Source of the DNA: an uncultured Eubacteriales bacterium | GTDB taxonomy: Bacteria > Bacillota > Clostridia > Oscillospirales > Acutalibacteraceae | Direction: 5' to 3' | NCBI GenBank assembly: GCA_934456435.1 | Contig: CAKSHH010000006.1 | Coordinates: forward strand, 66,878-130,877 | DNA length: 64,000 nt | Part shown: piece by piece, positions 1-7,456 of the stretch | How positions within the stretch are numbered: the first letter of the stretch is position 1 | How the letters are laid out: the number at the start of each line of letters is the position of its first letter | Position numbers and translations under genes: made by a program | Notes under the pieces: generated by a model | What the model saw: only the letters and a program-made list of their open reading frames with translations | Database searches by the model: none | Told to the model about the DNA's origin: nothing

Positions 1-2
1 CT

Positions 3-1541
3 AAGACGACGATGAACGTCACATGGCGCACAAGCACCGACGTAACAAACGGCTATGTCCTTTACCGCGAGGACGGCTCGGACAAAATTATGCGTACCGA
101 AGCCGACACCGATGTCTTCAAGAGCGACATTGACATCAGCAATATGTTCTGGGTAAAGCTGACGGGACTCAAGCCCGACACAAAATATTTCTACACCTGC
201 GGCGACGACGAGCACCGCAGCGAGGAATTCAGCTTCACAACAGAGCCGGAAAACCTCACAAAATTCAAATTTATATGCGTTTCCGACCAGCAAAAGGGCG
301 ACTTCAAACGTCCCGATTATTCGCATTTCACCGAGGTTCTCAAAACCGTTCTCGCCGAAAACCCTGACACAAGATTCATTCTTACCGGCGGCGACAACAC
401 GGAGTGCGGACAGCACGAAGTGCAATGGAACGGCACATTTGCAGGAATGAAGGGTGTCGTTGAGAGTATTCCGATTCAGATGGCTCTCGGCAACCACGAC
501 AACCGCGGATTCAAGGACATTGAGAATTTCACCGGCAGATACTACGCAGAGCCTGCCGAGTTCTTCGATAACCAGTTCAAGGGTTCCTACGCCTATGATG
601 GTCCTGAGGGCTGGAAAACCGAAAACTATACGTTCAACTACGGCAACGTTCACTTCCAGGTCATCGGCATCAACGGCCCCGAAGATGTGCGCGACTGGAT
701 GCTTGACGACTTTGAAAAGAACAAGAGACAATGGAACATCGGTACATATCACTTCCCGATCTGCTATTCCGGCTCAAACTGCGCCAACTACGACGCATAT
801 CCCGTGATGACAGAAGCTTTCGAGAAGCTCGACATCGTTTTTTCGGGGCACGAGCACAACTTTGCAAGAAGCTTTCCGCGGCGCAACGAGGAACTCTTTG
901 AGCGCCCGTCACAGGGAACTGTTCACTATATGCTCGGCAACTCGAACCAGAACCCTCCGGGAACGAGAGCGATATCAAAGGTTTGGCATACGGCCTTCTA
1001 CTGCGAGGAGGAGCCCGTCTCCGTCGTTGCAATAGTCGAGGTTGACGGCGACAAAATTACCCTTACCTCAAAGGTGGTTGAGGACGGCAGAATCGTTGAT
1101 AAATGCACAATTGACAAGGGCAAAGATGAAATCACGCCCTACGCTATCGCACCTAAGTTCAATCAGACAAGAATGACATTCAAGGGCGCGCTCATGGGTC
1201 TTTGCCAGTATCCTGTTCCGTGCGAAAACGTTGACGGAATCTGGTACGCCTGCTTCGGCACTCTGATTGGCTACATCGGCGGATATGTTCTCAAGGAGAA
1301 AGGCAAAATCACGCTTGAGGTCTACGGTAAAAGGGTTGAATTTTTCGAGAACAGCGACAAGGCGATCGTCAACGGCACGGAAACAACTATATGCGCCAAG
1401 GTACTCAGGCTCCACGACCAGCTCTATATGCCTGCCCCCGCCTGTGAGCTTTTCGATATGAGATGGGCTTATGCCAAGAGAAACAATTTCATTTCGTTTG
1501 AGCACGAGAACGAGGACAGACCGATCACCGTACAGCCGTAA
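3..1541 (+). CDS. Metallophosphoesterase, purple-acid-phosphatase-like, 5'-truncated by the window edge
   Basis: The reading frame is open to the window edge (Lys-Thr-Thr precedes the first ATG at 12), so the N-terminus is missing. The visible part opens with a fibronectin-III-like strand region of the purple acid phosphatase type (to about residue 80). A calcineurin-like phosphoesterase core follows, with GGDN (about 126), GNHD (about 160) and GHEHN (about 279) metal-binding motifs. The last 130 residues form a beta-rich domain resembling the copper-amine-oxidase N-terminal-like fold of secreted Firmicutes enzymes. Architecture and family suggest an exported phosphatase or phosphodiesterase. 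The substrate cannot be told. Seen: motifs. Inferred: secretion, because any signal peptide lies outside the window. Confidence 0.85.
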   Translation, partial: KTTMNVTWRTSTDVTNGYVLYREDGSDKIMRTEADTDVFKSDIDISNMFWVKLTGLKPDTKYFYTCGDDEHRSEEFSFTTEPENLTKFKFICVSDQQKGDFKRPDYSHFTEVLKTVLAENPDTRFILTGGDNTECGQHEVQWNGTFAGMKGVVESIPIQMALGNHDNRGFKDIENFTGRYYAEPAEFFDNQFKGSYAYDGPEGWKTENYTFNYGNVHFQVIGINGPEDVRDWMLDDFEKNKRQWNIGTYHFPICYSGSNCANYDAYPVMTEAFEKLDIVFSGHEHNFARSFPRRNEELFERPSQGTVHYMLGNSNQNPPGTRAISKVWHTAFYCEEEPVSVVAIVEVDGDKITLTSKVVEDGRIVDKCTIDKGKDEITPYAIAPKFNQTRMTFKGALMGLCQYPVPCENVDGIWYACFGTLIGYIGGYVLKEKGKITLEVYGKRVEFFENSDKAIVNGTETTICAKVLRLHDQLYMPAPACELFDMRWAYAKRNNFISFEHENEDRPITVQP

Positions 1542-1570
1542 TTGACAAAACGGTAATAATATTATATAAT
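1542..1570 (+). promoter_or_regulatory. Sigma-A promoter for the small membrane protein
   Basis: TTGACA at 1542-1547 and TATAAT at 1565-1570 are both perfect consensus and separated by 17 bases. The site starts directly after the metallophosphoesterase stop and lies 20 bases before the start of the next gene. Confidence 0.85.
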
Positions 1571-1590
1571 CAAAGTCGGAGTTGATAACT

Positions 1591-1878
1591 ATGGCAAAGA
1601 AAAAGACCGAACCGAAAAAGGAATTTGACCTCAATGAAGCACAGAAGCGTATGAACGACTACGTTGACGCGTGCGAGAAAGCAAAGAAAGGCAAGATAAC
1701 CGCCCTCTCTATGATCGGCGTTACCGTGCTTTGCCTGCTTATACTCCTCATCGTGGGTCTCAAGCTCAGCGGTGTCGGATTCACGGTCATTGCCGACGGA
1801 AGCTCCGACAATGTTACGATCGTTCAATCGGGCGAGGTTGACGGAACAAAGCTCGCCGACGTTGTGAACGCAAACTAA
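1591..1878 (+). CDS. Small single-pass membrane protein, unknown function
   Basis: This is a 95-residue protein. A highly charged Lys/Glu-rich N-terminal segment of about 40 residues is followed by one hydrophobic helix (about residues 42-62) and a short polar C-terminal tail of about 35 residues. ATG 1591 is preferred over the in-frame TTG 1582 because CGGAG at 1577-1581 sits 9 bases upstream. It has its own consensus promoter and a following hairpin, so it is monocistronic. I recognise no family. The charge distribution suggests a cytoplasmic N-terminus and an external C-terminus. Confidence 0.7.
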   Translation: MAKKKTEPKKEFDLNEAQKRMNDYVDACEKAKKGKITALSMIGVTVLCLLILLIVGLKLSGVGFTVIADGSSDNVTIVQSGEVDGTKLADVVNAN

Positions 1879-1902
1879 AGTATATATAATTATAATAAAG
1901 TA

Positions 1903-1937
1903 AGACGCTTTCTCCTTTGCCCGGAGGAAGCGTCTTT
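1903..1937 (+). terminator. Hairpin terminator after the small membrane protein
   Basis: AGACGCTTTCTCC pairs with GGAGGAAGCGTCT with one wobble pair. A short T-rich tract follows. It also lies just past the end of the leftward XRE gene, so it may act in both directions. Confidence 0.6.
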
Positions 1938-1961
1938 GATTTGGAGTATATGACCGATGTT

Positions 1962-2153
1962 TTACTTAAACATTTCATCAATGGGGATTCGGAGAATTTC
2001 GCTTATTTTCTGAATATTTACGGCACGAGGAAGCGCTGTGCCGTTTTCATAGTGAGCAATAGCTGTGCGGTCAAGCTTCAGCAGCCTTGCAACATCCGCT
2101 TGCGTAAGTTTGAGTGCTTTTCGCGCACTTTTAAAATTCTCGGCAAAACTCAT
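1962..2153 (-). CDS. Small XRE-family transcriptional regulator
   Basis: This 63-residue protein is essentially a single Cro/C1-type helix-turn-helix: the two DNA-contact helices are in TQADVARLLKLDRTAIAHYENG, ending in a typical IPIDEMF tail. ATG 2153 is chosen because an AAGGAG site lies 9 bases upstream; the longer TTG start overlaps that site. There is no sensor or oligomerisation domain. Upstream on the same strand lies a structured RNA ending in an intrinsic terminator at 2187-2207, so expression probably needs read-through or a promoter of its own, which I do not see clearly. Confidence 0.8.
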   Translation of the reverse strand: MSFAENFKSARKALKLTQADVARLLKLDRTAIAHYENGTALPRAVNIQKISEILRIPIDEMFK

Positions 2154-2179
2154 TTCTGGCAACTCCTTCTCTTATAAAT

Positions 2180-2334
2180 AAAAAAATGCACGGCTTGATG
2201 CCGTGCAGAAAAACGCACGACTCTAAGCCGCCAAGCAAGTTGTCTTATACAAACGATGTATGAAACAAGTGAGCGTGCGTTTTTGCCTATGCAAAAACCA
2301 TTCACCGTTCATATAAGATATTAACTTGCTTGGC
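2180..2334 (-). ncRNA. Candidate structured RNA or riboswitch-like leader upstream of the XRE gene
   Basis: No convincing gene is present here. On the minus strand a promoter (TTGAAA 2369-2364, 17 bases, TATAAT 2346-2341) would start transcription at about 2334, exactly at the first base of a 12-bp perfect closing helix (2323-2334 with 2230-2241). Nested inside are a 7-bp helix (2312-2318 with 2243-2249), a 7-bp helix with a G-U pair (2303-2309 with 2252-2258) and an 8-bp hairpin (2279-2286 with 2291-2298). An 11-bp complement (2274-2284 with 2209-2219) crosses the closing helix and would form a pseudoknot. An intrinsic terminator (2187-2207 plus seven T) ends it. Pairings are read directly; the function is inferred. 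Confidence 0.6.
2187..2207 (-). terminator. Intrinsic terminator of the structured RNA
   Basis: A perfect 8-bp stem (TGCACGGC with GCCGTGCA, loop of 5) is followed on the minus strand by seven T. It lies between the structured RNA and the XRE start codon, as an attenuator would. Confidence 0.75.
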
Positions 2335-2340
2335 TTCGTC

Positions 2341-2369
2341 ATTATACCATAGTCAAAAAGCTTTTTCAA
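2341..2369 (-). promoter_or_regulatory. Promoter of the structured minus-strand RNA
   Basis: On the minus strand TTGAAA and TATAAT are spaced by 17 bases, and the predicted start coincides with the first base of the RNA closing helix. A second minus-strand promoter-like pair (TTGCAA at 2458-2463, TATAAT at 2436-2441, 16-base spacer) lies further upstream. Confidence 0.6.
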
Positions 2370-2527
2370 CCGCAATCTTTTAAAATCGGTAAAATATGCT
2401 CGGACGCGGAAGCTTATTGCCGGTTCTTTTTCTATATTATAACATAAAATGCACATTTTGCAATACATTTGCAATGCATAATATATATCTTTTTTTATAT
2501 ACAATATTGCTGAGTAAAGGAGTGATA

Positions 2528-2716
2528 TTGTTGCGAAAATTCAAAATTCCGTCTGTCCCGCCTACCACAACCAAAAGCATTCGTTTTCCCAACGATGTTA
2601 TCGAAGACGTGGAAAAAGCAATATCAGGGAAATCCTGCACTTTTACAGCCTTTGTTGTGGAAGCAGTAAGAGTTGCTCTTGAAAATTTAGATGAAGACCG
2701 GGAAAAAGAAGATTAA
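2528..2716 (+). CDS. Small ribbon-helix-helix (Arc/MetJ-type) protein
   Basis: This roughly 62-residue protein has a strand-like segment (KSIRFPNDV) followed by two helices, the pattern of Arc-type ribbon-helix-helix DNA-binding dimers. The first strand would insert into the major groove. AAAGGAG at 2516-2522 fixes the start at TTG 2528 or TTG 2531; the upstream ATG 2396 would add an implausible hydrophobic stretch. Direct repeats TTGCAAT at 2458-2464 and 2469-2475, 11 bases apart, could be its operator. It is divergent from the structured RNA and XRE gene. No toxin partner is visible. Confidence 0.7.
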   Translation: MLRKFKIPSVPPTTTKSIRFPNDVIEDVEKAISGKSCTFTAFVVEAVRVALENLDEDREKED

Positions 2717-2721
2717 CCGAA

Positions 2722-2767
2722 AAAACGGCTGTATTCGTGAACAAATCGTTCGGAATCCAGCCGTTTT
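2722..2767 (+). terminator. Terminator after the ribbon-helix-helix gene
   Basis: AAAACGGCTG...ATTC pairs with GAAT..CAGCCGTTTTT around a 17-base loop, followed by a T-run. Confidence 0.75.
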
Positions 2768-2845
2768 TCTGTTGATTGTCAAATTATATTTCTTTTTATT
2801 TTGTTTTTAATTCGTATGGTGTGATACTCACACATCAATTCAATA

Positions 2846-2876
2846 AATCACAGCACGATGTGGACATCGTGCCGTG
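2846..2876. repeat. Perfect hairpin repeat with CACGATGT/ACATCGTG arms
   Basis: GCACGATGT and ACATCGTGC face each other across 2 bases, and the outer ATCAC/GTGAT arms extend the stem. It lies just beyond the 3' end of the leftward HAD gene but lacks a T-run. Related GGCACRATG..CACATCAC sequence occurs near 20,330 and 38,700, so it is probably a dispersed intergenic repeat rather than only a terminator. The remaining intergenic bases to 2902 show nothing else. Confidence 0.55.
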
Positions 2877-2902
2877 ATAGTCAGCGACATCTAATATCCA
2901 TT

Positions 2903-3559
2903 TTAATCCATTACCAGATCTTCAACTTCCTTGAAGCTTTTGACGATGTAATCGGCGTGATATTCTTCAAATTCCTCGCGGCTTCCGTAGCCGAAGAGAA
3001 CGGCGGCGCAGGCGATACCGACCTTGTGCGCGCCGACGATGTCAAATTTTCTGTCGCCGACCATCAGTATTCGCGATTTGTCCGTCACGCCCGTCTGCTC
3101 CATAGCAGCGCTGACGATCGTCGCCTTGTCCGAATCGGCAAAGTTCCTGCTCGCTCCGACAATGCAGTCAAAATATTTATCCATTCTGCTTGACTTGATT
3201 ATTTTTTCAAGAAAATCCTGCGGTTTGGAGCTCGCAACCGCGGCTTTGATTCCGTTTTTGCTCAGCTTTTTCAGCAGCTCCTCCAGTCCGTCGTAAAGAC
3301 GGTACATATCCAAGCCCACCTCGGCGTACTTTTCGCGGAAGCACTTGATAAGCTCCTGTATTTTCTCGTCGGGCAGTTCGGGATAAAAATACTTGAAACT
3401 CGTCACCATAGGAGGTCCGATAAATTTCCTTATATCCGTATCGCTCGGCTGTTTCAGCCCGTAAACGTCGATTGCATGGCGCACTCCGTAAAAAACGCCC
3501 TCGCCCGTGTCGGCAACCGTACCGTCAAAATCAAAAAGAACCGCATCAAATTTTGCCAT
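2903..3559 (-). CDS. HAD-superfamily hydrolase, phosphoglycolate-phosphatase-like
   Basis: This 218-residue soluble phosphatase has all four HAD motifs: DFDGT (nucleophile and acid Asp, about residues 8-12), the VASSKP loop (motif II), Lys in DKATIV (motif III) and VGDRKFD (motif IV). A helical cap lies between motifs I and II, as in subclass IA GphA/PGP enzymes. ATG 3559 is set by GGAGG 7 bases upstream; a longer open frame to 3664 has no supporting site. The family dephosphorylates small phospho-metabolites such as 2-phosphoglycolate; the actual substrate is not determinable. It stands alone on its strand. Confidence 0.88.
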   Translation of the reverse strand: MAKFDAVLFDFDGTVADTGEGVFYGVRHAIDVYGLKQPSDTDIRKFIGPPMVTSFKYFYPELPDEKIQELIKCFREKYAEVGLDMYRLYDGLEELLKKLSKNGIKAAVASSKPQDFLEKIIKSSRMDKYFDCIVGASRNFADSDKATIVSAAMEQTGVTDKSRILMVGDRKFDIVGAHKVGIACAAVLFGYGSREEFEEYHADYIVKSFKEVEDLVMD

Positions 3560-3728
3560 AAAAAGACCTCCGTTCACTGCTCTGCAACATCCGAAATCCA
3601 CAAGCATTGCGTTGCCTGCACAAAACCTTTGGATGTTACGGTATACTACCCAAAATTCTACCACAAATAATAATGATTTACAACACGGAAAATTTGTGTT
3701 AGAATATTAAACAGACTCAAGGTCATAC

Positions 3729-3807
3729 TGCACAAATTGCGGCGCACGCCTTGTTCTGACAAAAAATCTTACTGCGCAATTCGCATACATTTGTGCGAAA
3801 TTGCCTT
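3729..3807. repeat. Short palindromic repeat (family A/B/C), compound copy
   Basis: Two adjacent units share TACTGC(G/A)CAA(A)TT and end in ATTGCCTTAAT. GCACAAATT-type arms face AATTTGTGC-type arms. The second unit closely resembles the copy at 7293-7343, and a shorter relative sits at 34,927-34,956. The end of the repeat abuts the ribosome binding site of trpS. Intergenic bases 3560-3728 otherwise show only A/T-rich sequence. Confidence 0.65.
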
Positions 3808-3825
3808 AATTTTGGAGTGATAAAC

Positions 3826-4830
3826 ATGGAGAATACAGAAAAGAAAGACCGCGTGCTGAGTATGATTCAGCCGACGTCCGTTCCAACGCTCGGCAACTAC
3901 CTCGGTGCGCTTAAAAATTGGAAACAGATGAGCGCAGACAACGACTGCCTTTTTGCCGTTGCAGACCTCCACGCCATAACGGTGCGTCAGGAACCGGCGA
4001 AGCTCAGAAAGCAGTCGCTTGAAATGTACGCACTTATGATAGCTCTCGGACTCGACCCGGAGAAAAACATAATTTTCGTTCAGTCGCACGTTCCGCAGCA
4101 CAGCCAGCTCGGCTGGATACTCAACTGCTACACCCAGTTCGGCGAGGCTTCGAGAATGACTCAGTTCAAGGACAAGTCGGCAAAGCACGCGGACAATGTC
4201 AACGTCGGACTTTTCGCTTACCCGACGCTTATGGCGGCTGACATTCTTCTTTACCAGGCGGACTACGTTCCCGTCGGCGTCGATCAGAAGCAGCACCTCG
4301 AAATCACGCGCGACATTGCGGAGCGTTTCAACGGAATTTACAGCCCGACATTTACAATTCCGAAGCCGTATATCGGAAAGACGGGCGCCAAGGTAATGTC
4401 ACTCCAGGATCCGACCAAGAAAATGTCCAAATCGGATACAAATCCGAAAGCTTCGGTTTATGTTCTTGACACTCCGGACAGTATCGTTAAAAAATTCAAG
4501 TCCGCTGTCACGGATTCCGAAGCAAAAGTCAGATACGCTGAGGGCAAGGACGGAATCAACAACCTTATGGGCATCTATTCCTGCTGCACAGGCAAGAGCT
4601 TTGACGAAATCGAAGCGGAGTTTGACGGCAAGGGTTACGGCGATTTCAAGCTTGCCGTTGCCGAAAGCGTTATCGCCGACGTGAAGCCCGTTCAGGACAA
4701 ATTCGCCGAGATAATGAAAGATAAGGCTTATGTTGAGCAATGTGCCAAGGAGGGCGCGCAGAAAGCCTCATACATTGCGAACAAAACGCTGACCAAGGTT
4801 ATGAAAAAGGTCGGTTTCTGGCAGGTATAA
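3826..4830 (+). CDS. trpS: Tryptophan-tRNA ligase
   Basis: This 334-residue class Ic aminoacyl-tRNA synthetase charges tRNA-Trp. It has the Rossmann signature T-x-GNYLGALKNW near the N-terminus (the HIGH-equivalent) and KKMSKSD (about residue 206) for ATP activation. Length fits bacterial TrpRS. ATG 3826 is chosen because TTGGAG lies 9-10 bases upstream; the open frame extends to 3793 through the palindromic repeat. It is monocistronic with its own terminator. No T-box is seen upstream, although a Trp T-box controls the transporter at 22.5 kb. Confidence 0.96.
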   Translation: MENTEKKDRVLSMIQPTSVPTLGNYLGALKNWKQMSADNDCLFAVADLHAITVRQEPAKLRKQSLEMYALMIALGLDPEKNIIFVQSHVPQHSQLGWILNCYTQFGEASRMTQFKDKSAKHADNVNVGLFAYPTLMAADILLYQADYVPVGVDQKQHLEITRDIAERFNGIYSPTFTIPKPYIGKTGAKVMSLQDPTKKMSKSDTNPKASVYVLDTPDSIVKKFKSAVTDSEAKVRYAEGKDGINNLMGIYSCCTGKSFDEIEAEFDGKGYGDFKLAVAESVIADVKPVQDKFAEIMKDKAYVEQCAKEGAQKASYIANKTLTKVMKKVGFWQV

Positions 4831-4839
4831 AAACAAAAC

Positions 4840-4888
4840 GAGCTGTCCCCGTTTAGCCGAAAAGCTAAATGTGAGACAGCTCTATTTT
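4840..4888 (+). terminator. Terminator of trpS
   Basis: GAGCTGTC pairs with GACAGCTC and an inner TTTAGC pairs with GCTAAA. TATTTTTAT follows. It can also end the leftward operon that stops at 4896. Confidence 0.8.
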
Positions 4889-4895
4889 TATATAC

Positions 4896-6014
4896 TTACC
4901 ACATATTATCGGAATTTTCGCAGAACGCAACCATATCGTGTATTTCGAGAACCGTTCCGTCGTCGAGTGTAACCTTTCCGTTCCATTTGCCGAAAACCTG
5001 ATGGCAAATATTGCCGATGAAAATCACACGCGACTTTGTGTAGTTGTCATAGAACGGCGTCATCGTCATCTCAAATCTTCCGTCCGACGAGGTGAAGACC
5101 CACGGCTTCATCCAATCGTCCTCGTCCTTTGTCAGGTATATTTCGCCGAGCTTGTGTGCCTTGCCGTTGTAGAACAGCGTGTTTTCCGTCGCGGCGCTCA
5201 TATCGCCGAATCCCCAGCCGATCTCAAAACCGAAAATGTCTCCGTTCTCAAGCTGTGTGCTGCCGTTGCCCCAGTACCAGTTCGTGTGATACGGCCAAAC
5301 TCCGCGTCCCCAGTCGAGCACACAGAACGAATCCGACGGGTCAAAGGTGACTGTCATGTCGCCGATTTTGACCGTTCCCGTCACGGGCATACAGTTCACT
5401 TTCTGATTGTAATAGAACTGCTTGCTGTCCCTGTCGCCGAACGGCAGAGCCATTGCCAAATATTCGTGGTTTGGGAACATATCCATCGAAAGGTCAACCG
5501 TGAACGGCTTGAGCCCGGTGCGTCCGCTGAACTGAATCGTCCTCTTCGTCTGTGTAACGTCAATGTCCAAATCGAAGCCGCGGCGGTGTCTTGAAACCTT
5601 TTGCGGAGTCATTGCGTCGTCGGAAATGCCGAACTTTCCGAATGTCAAGAGCCGAAGCGAAACCGCGCTGTAGCTTTTTCCCGTCTCCATATCGAAGAGC
5701 GTTACGTTCGCCGCTCCGCCGAGTGAAATGTCAGCCATAGTCACCTGAAGAACATAGCGGCTGTTTGATATCTGATAGAAATCCCACTCCTTGATGCGCG
5801 TGGGATTTGCTTTTATTGCGCTTCTGTCATACTGATAAAGATTGCTGAAGCAATAACCCGGCTGAGTGAGGCTTCCGTCCTCTCTGAGCAGCGGAGTGGG
5901 CTCTGTTATCCTTACCTGTCCCGTTTCGTCAAGCGCCGATGTGTAAAAAAGTGTACTCATAGCGATAATTACCGTCAGAAAAAATGAAGTTAATTTGATA
6001 ACTTTGTTTCTCAT
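4896..6014 (-). CDS. DUF2804 family protein with N-terminal export signal
   Basis: This 372-residue protein has a basic start and a hydrophobic helix (about residues 7-24), consistent with a signal peptide or anchor. The rest matches the DUF2804 pattern as I know it: the TEPTPLLREDGSL opening, an internal VLDWGRGVWPY..WYWG block and an aromatic-rich beta core. DUF2804 is a lipocalin-like fold of unknown biochemical role. Its first codons overlap the stop of the upstream PPOX gene by 4 bases, so the two are probably translationally coupled. An exported form is less usual than the cytoplasmic one. Confidence 0.8.
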   Translation of the reverse strand: MRNKVIKLTSFFLTVIIAMSTLFYTSALDETGQVRITEPTPLLREDGSLTQPGYCFSNLYQYDRSAIKANPTRIKEWDFYQISNSRYVLQVTMADISLGGAANVTLFDMETGKSYSAVSLRLLTFGKFGISDDAMTPQKVSRHRRGFDLDIDVTQTKRTIQFSGRTGLKPFTVDLSMDMFPNHEYLAMALPFGDRDSKQFYYNQKVNCMPVTGTVKIGDMTVTFDPSDSFCVLDWGRGVWPYHTNWYWGNGSTQLENGDIFGFEIGWGFGDMSAATENTLFYNGKAHKLGEIYLTKDEDDWMKPWVFTSSDGRFEMTMTPFYDNYTKSRVIFIGNICHQVFGKWNGKVTLDDGTVLEIHDMVAFCENSDNMW

Positions 6015-6502
6015 CTGACATCCTCCTTCAATAATTCTTTTCCCTGTTTGCCTGTTATGTGTTCGATATTTATCTTTATCATACAGAGAATACCGAACTC
6101 CCTTTCAACCTCGGCGGGGATTCCGTCGAGAAAATCCGGGCAATATTTTTCCGCGAGCGCGGTCACGAACGTTCGCATTTCCTTTTCGTCCGTCACAATT
6201 TCCGCCCTGCCGAAAACAACGATGTCTCTGAAAAGTGTTGTGTACTTTTCCTGACAAATATCGTCGCGGTCAACGACGCAGAACGAAACCTTCGGCTCTT
6301 TTTTGATTGCGTCAAGCTTGTGTCCCTCCTTGGCACAATGGAGATAAATGCTTTCGCCGTCGAAGTAGTAGTTGATCGGAACGGTATAGGGATAACCGCC
6401 GTCGCCGACCACGGCAAGCACTCCTGTTTTGCCGCGTTCCAGTATGCGTCGGCATTCCTCCGCGCTGAGCTGTTGTCTGCGTCTTCTCATCTCTCTGAAC
6501 AA
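6011..6502 (-). CDS. Pyridoxamine 5'-phosphate oxidase-like (NimA-type) flavin protein
   Basis: This 163-residue split-barrel FMN-binding protein of the PNPOx/NimA group carries GVLAVVGDGGYPYTVPINYYF near the N-terminus and a conserved LHCAKEGHKLDAI segment, both typical of the Nim-like branch. Such proteins bind flavin or haem and are often linked to redox detoxification; 5-nitroimidazole reduction is known for some members but cannot be assumed. It precedes the DUF2804 gene with a 4-base overlap and follows the Sir2 gene by 13 bases, suggesting a three-gene operon. Confidence 0.85.
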   Translation of the reverse strand: MFREMRRRRQQLSAEECRRILERGKTGVLAVVGDGGYPYTVPINYYFDGESIYLHCAKEGHKLDAIKKEPKVSFCVVDRDDICQEKYTTLFRDIVVFGRAEIVTDEKEMRTFVTALAEKYCPDFLDGIPAEVEREFGILCMIKINIEHITGKQGKELLKEDVR

Positions 6503-6515
6503 AAATAAAACCGCC

Positions 6516-7268
6516 TTATATTTTATTTCTTATTTCACTCATAACCTGTCCGATGCTGTCGCGGAAAACGAGATCCGCCCTTGCGTCGTAGTCCGTGATT
6601 CCTCTGTTTATCAGCACAATGTGCTCGCCGCCGAAATAGCGAAGATATGCCGCCGCAGGATACACCGCAAGCGATGTTCCGCCGATGATAAGCAGATGTG
6701 CTTCGGAAATTTCGGATATCGCCTTGCTGACCGTGCGCTCGTTCAGCGGCTCCTCGTAAAGCACCACGTCGGGGCGCACAAGTCCGCCGCATTTTTCGCA
6801 GTAAGGCACTTTGCCCCTCAGGGCTTTCAGCTTATCCGTGTCATAAGCCGTTCCGCACTCCATGCAGTAATGCCTGTCGGTTGTGCCGTGAAGCTCAATG
6901 ACGTTTCTGCTTCCTGCCTTTTGGTGCAGACCGTCTATGTTTTGTGTTATTACCGACGACAGCTTGCCTTTTTTCTCCGCTTCGGCAAGCACGATATGCG
7001 CCGGATTGGGTTCGGCAGTCGTTTCAAGGAAATATTTGTAATAGAAATCATAAAAAATCTTTGGATTCGCGACAAAAAAGCTATGGCTGAGAATCGTCTC
7101 AGGCGAAACGCCGTATTCGCGGACTGTGTTATACAGTCCGTCTTCGCTGCGATAATCCTTGACGCCGCTTTCCGTGGAAACTCCCGCTCCGCCGAAGAAA
7201 ACCGTTTTCTTCGAGGAGTTGATAAGCTCCGCCAGTTTTTCAATCATTTCGTTATCCGTGAAAATCAC
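6516..7268 (-). CDS. cobB: Sir2-family NAD-dependent protein deacylase
   Basis: This 250-residue sirtuin has GGAGVST (about residue 26, NAD binding), TQNIDGLH (about 117), the catalytic His in ELHGTTDRHYC and two Cys-x2-Cys pairs (CMEC, CEKC) that bind structural zinc. GGTSLAVYPAA completes the Rossmann fold. It removes acyl groups from lysines using NAD+ and probably tunes central metabolism. The start is uncertain: GTG 7268 follows GGGGCG, or the internal ATG at codon 8. It is the first gene of a likely operon with the PPOX and DUF2804 genes. Confidence 0.92.
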   Translation of the reverse strand: MIFTDNEMIEKLAELINSSKKTVFFGGAGVSTESGVKDYRSEDGLYNTVREYGVSPETILSHSFFVANPKIFYDFYYKYFLETTAEPNPAHIVLAEAEKKGKLSSVITQNIDGLHQKAGSRNVIELHGTTDRHYCMECGTAYDTDKLKALRGKVPYCEKCGGLVRPDVVLYEEPLNERTVSKAISEISEAHLLIIGGTSLAVYPAAAYLRYFGGEHIVLINRGITDYDARADLVFRDSIGQVMSEIRNKI

Positions 7269-7292
7269 CGCCCCGCAAAATTATTTAACGTA

Positions 7293-7343
7293 ATACTGCA
7301 CAATTTGGACCGTGCGCCTCAATTTGTGCGCTATTGCCTTAAT
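7293..7343. repeat. Short palindromic repeat (family A/B/C), single copy
   Basis: The sequence starts TACTGCACAATTTGG and ends CAATTTGTGCGC-TATTGCCTTAAT. The GCACAA(A)TT arms fold back on each other. It lies between the divergent sirtuin and ftsW-like genes. Confidence 0.65.
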
Positions 7344-7380
7344 CGAATTATAGCATAAGTGTAAAAAAATATCAAACATA

Positions 7381-7409
7381 TTGAGATTTTTAAATAAATG
7401 GTTTATAAT
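7381..7409 (+). promoter_or_regulatory. Promoter of the ftsW-like/pbp operon
   Basis: TTGAGA at 7381-7386 and TATAAT at 7404-7409 with a 17-base spacer. The start codon follows at 7457 after AAAGGGGG. Confidence 0.75.
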
Positions 7410-7456
7410 AAACTGAAAGTTTATATCCCTGATTTTATTTTGAAAGGGGGATTTTT

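Noticed and set aside
2223..2504. 93-codon open frame on the minus strand
   Set aside because: It runs through the promoter and helices of the structured RNA, has no ribosome site and no recognisable protein character.
4938..5594. 218-codon plus-strand frame
   Set aside because: It is antisense to the DUF2804 gene and lacks a start signal.
6429..7358. 309-codon plus-strand frame
   Set aside because: It is antisense to the PPOX and Sir2 genes, both with clear catalytic motifs; it is a shadow of their codon pattern.
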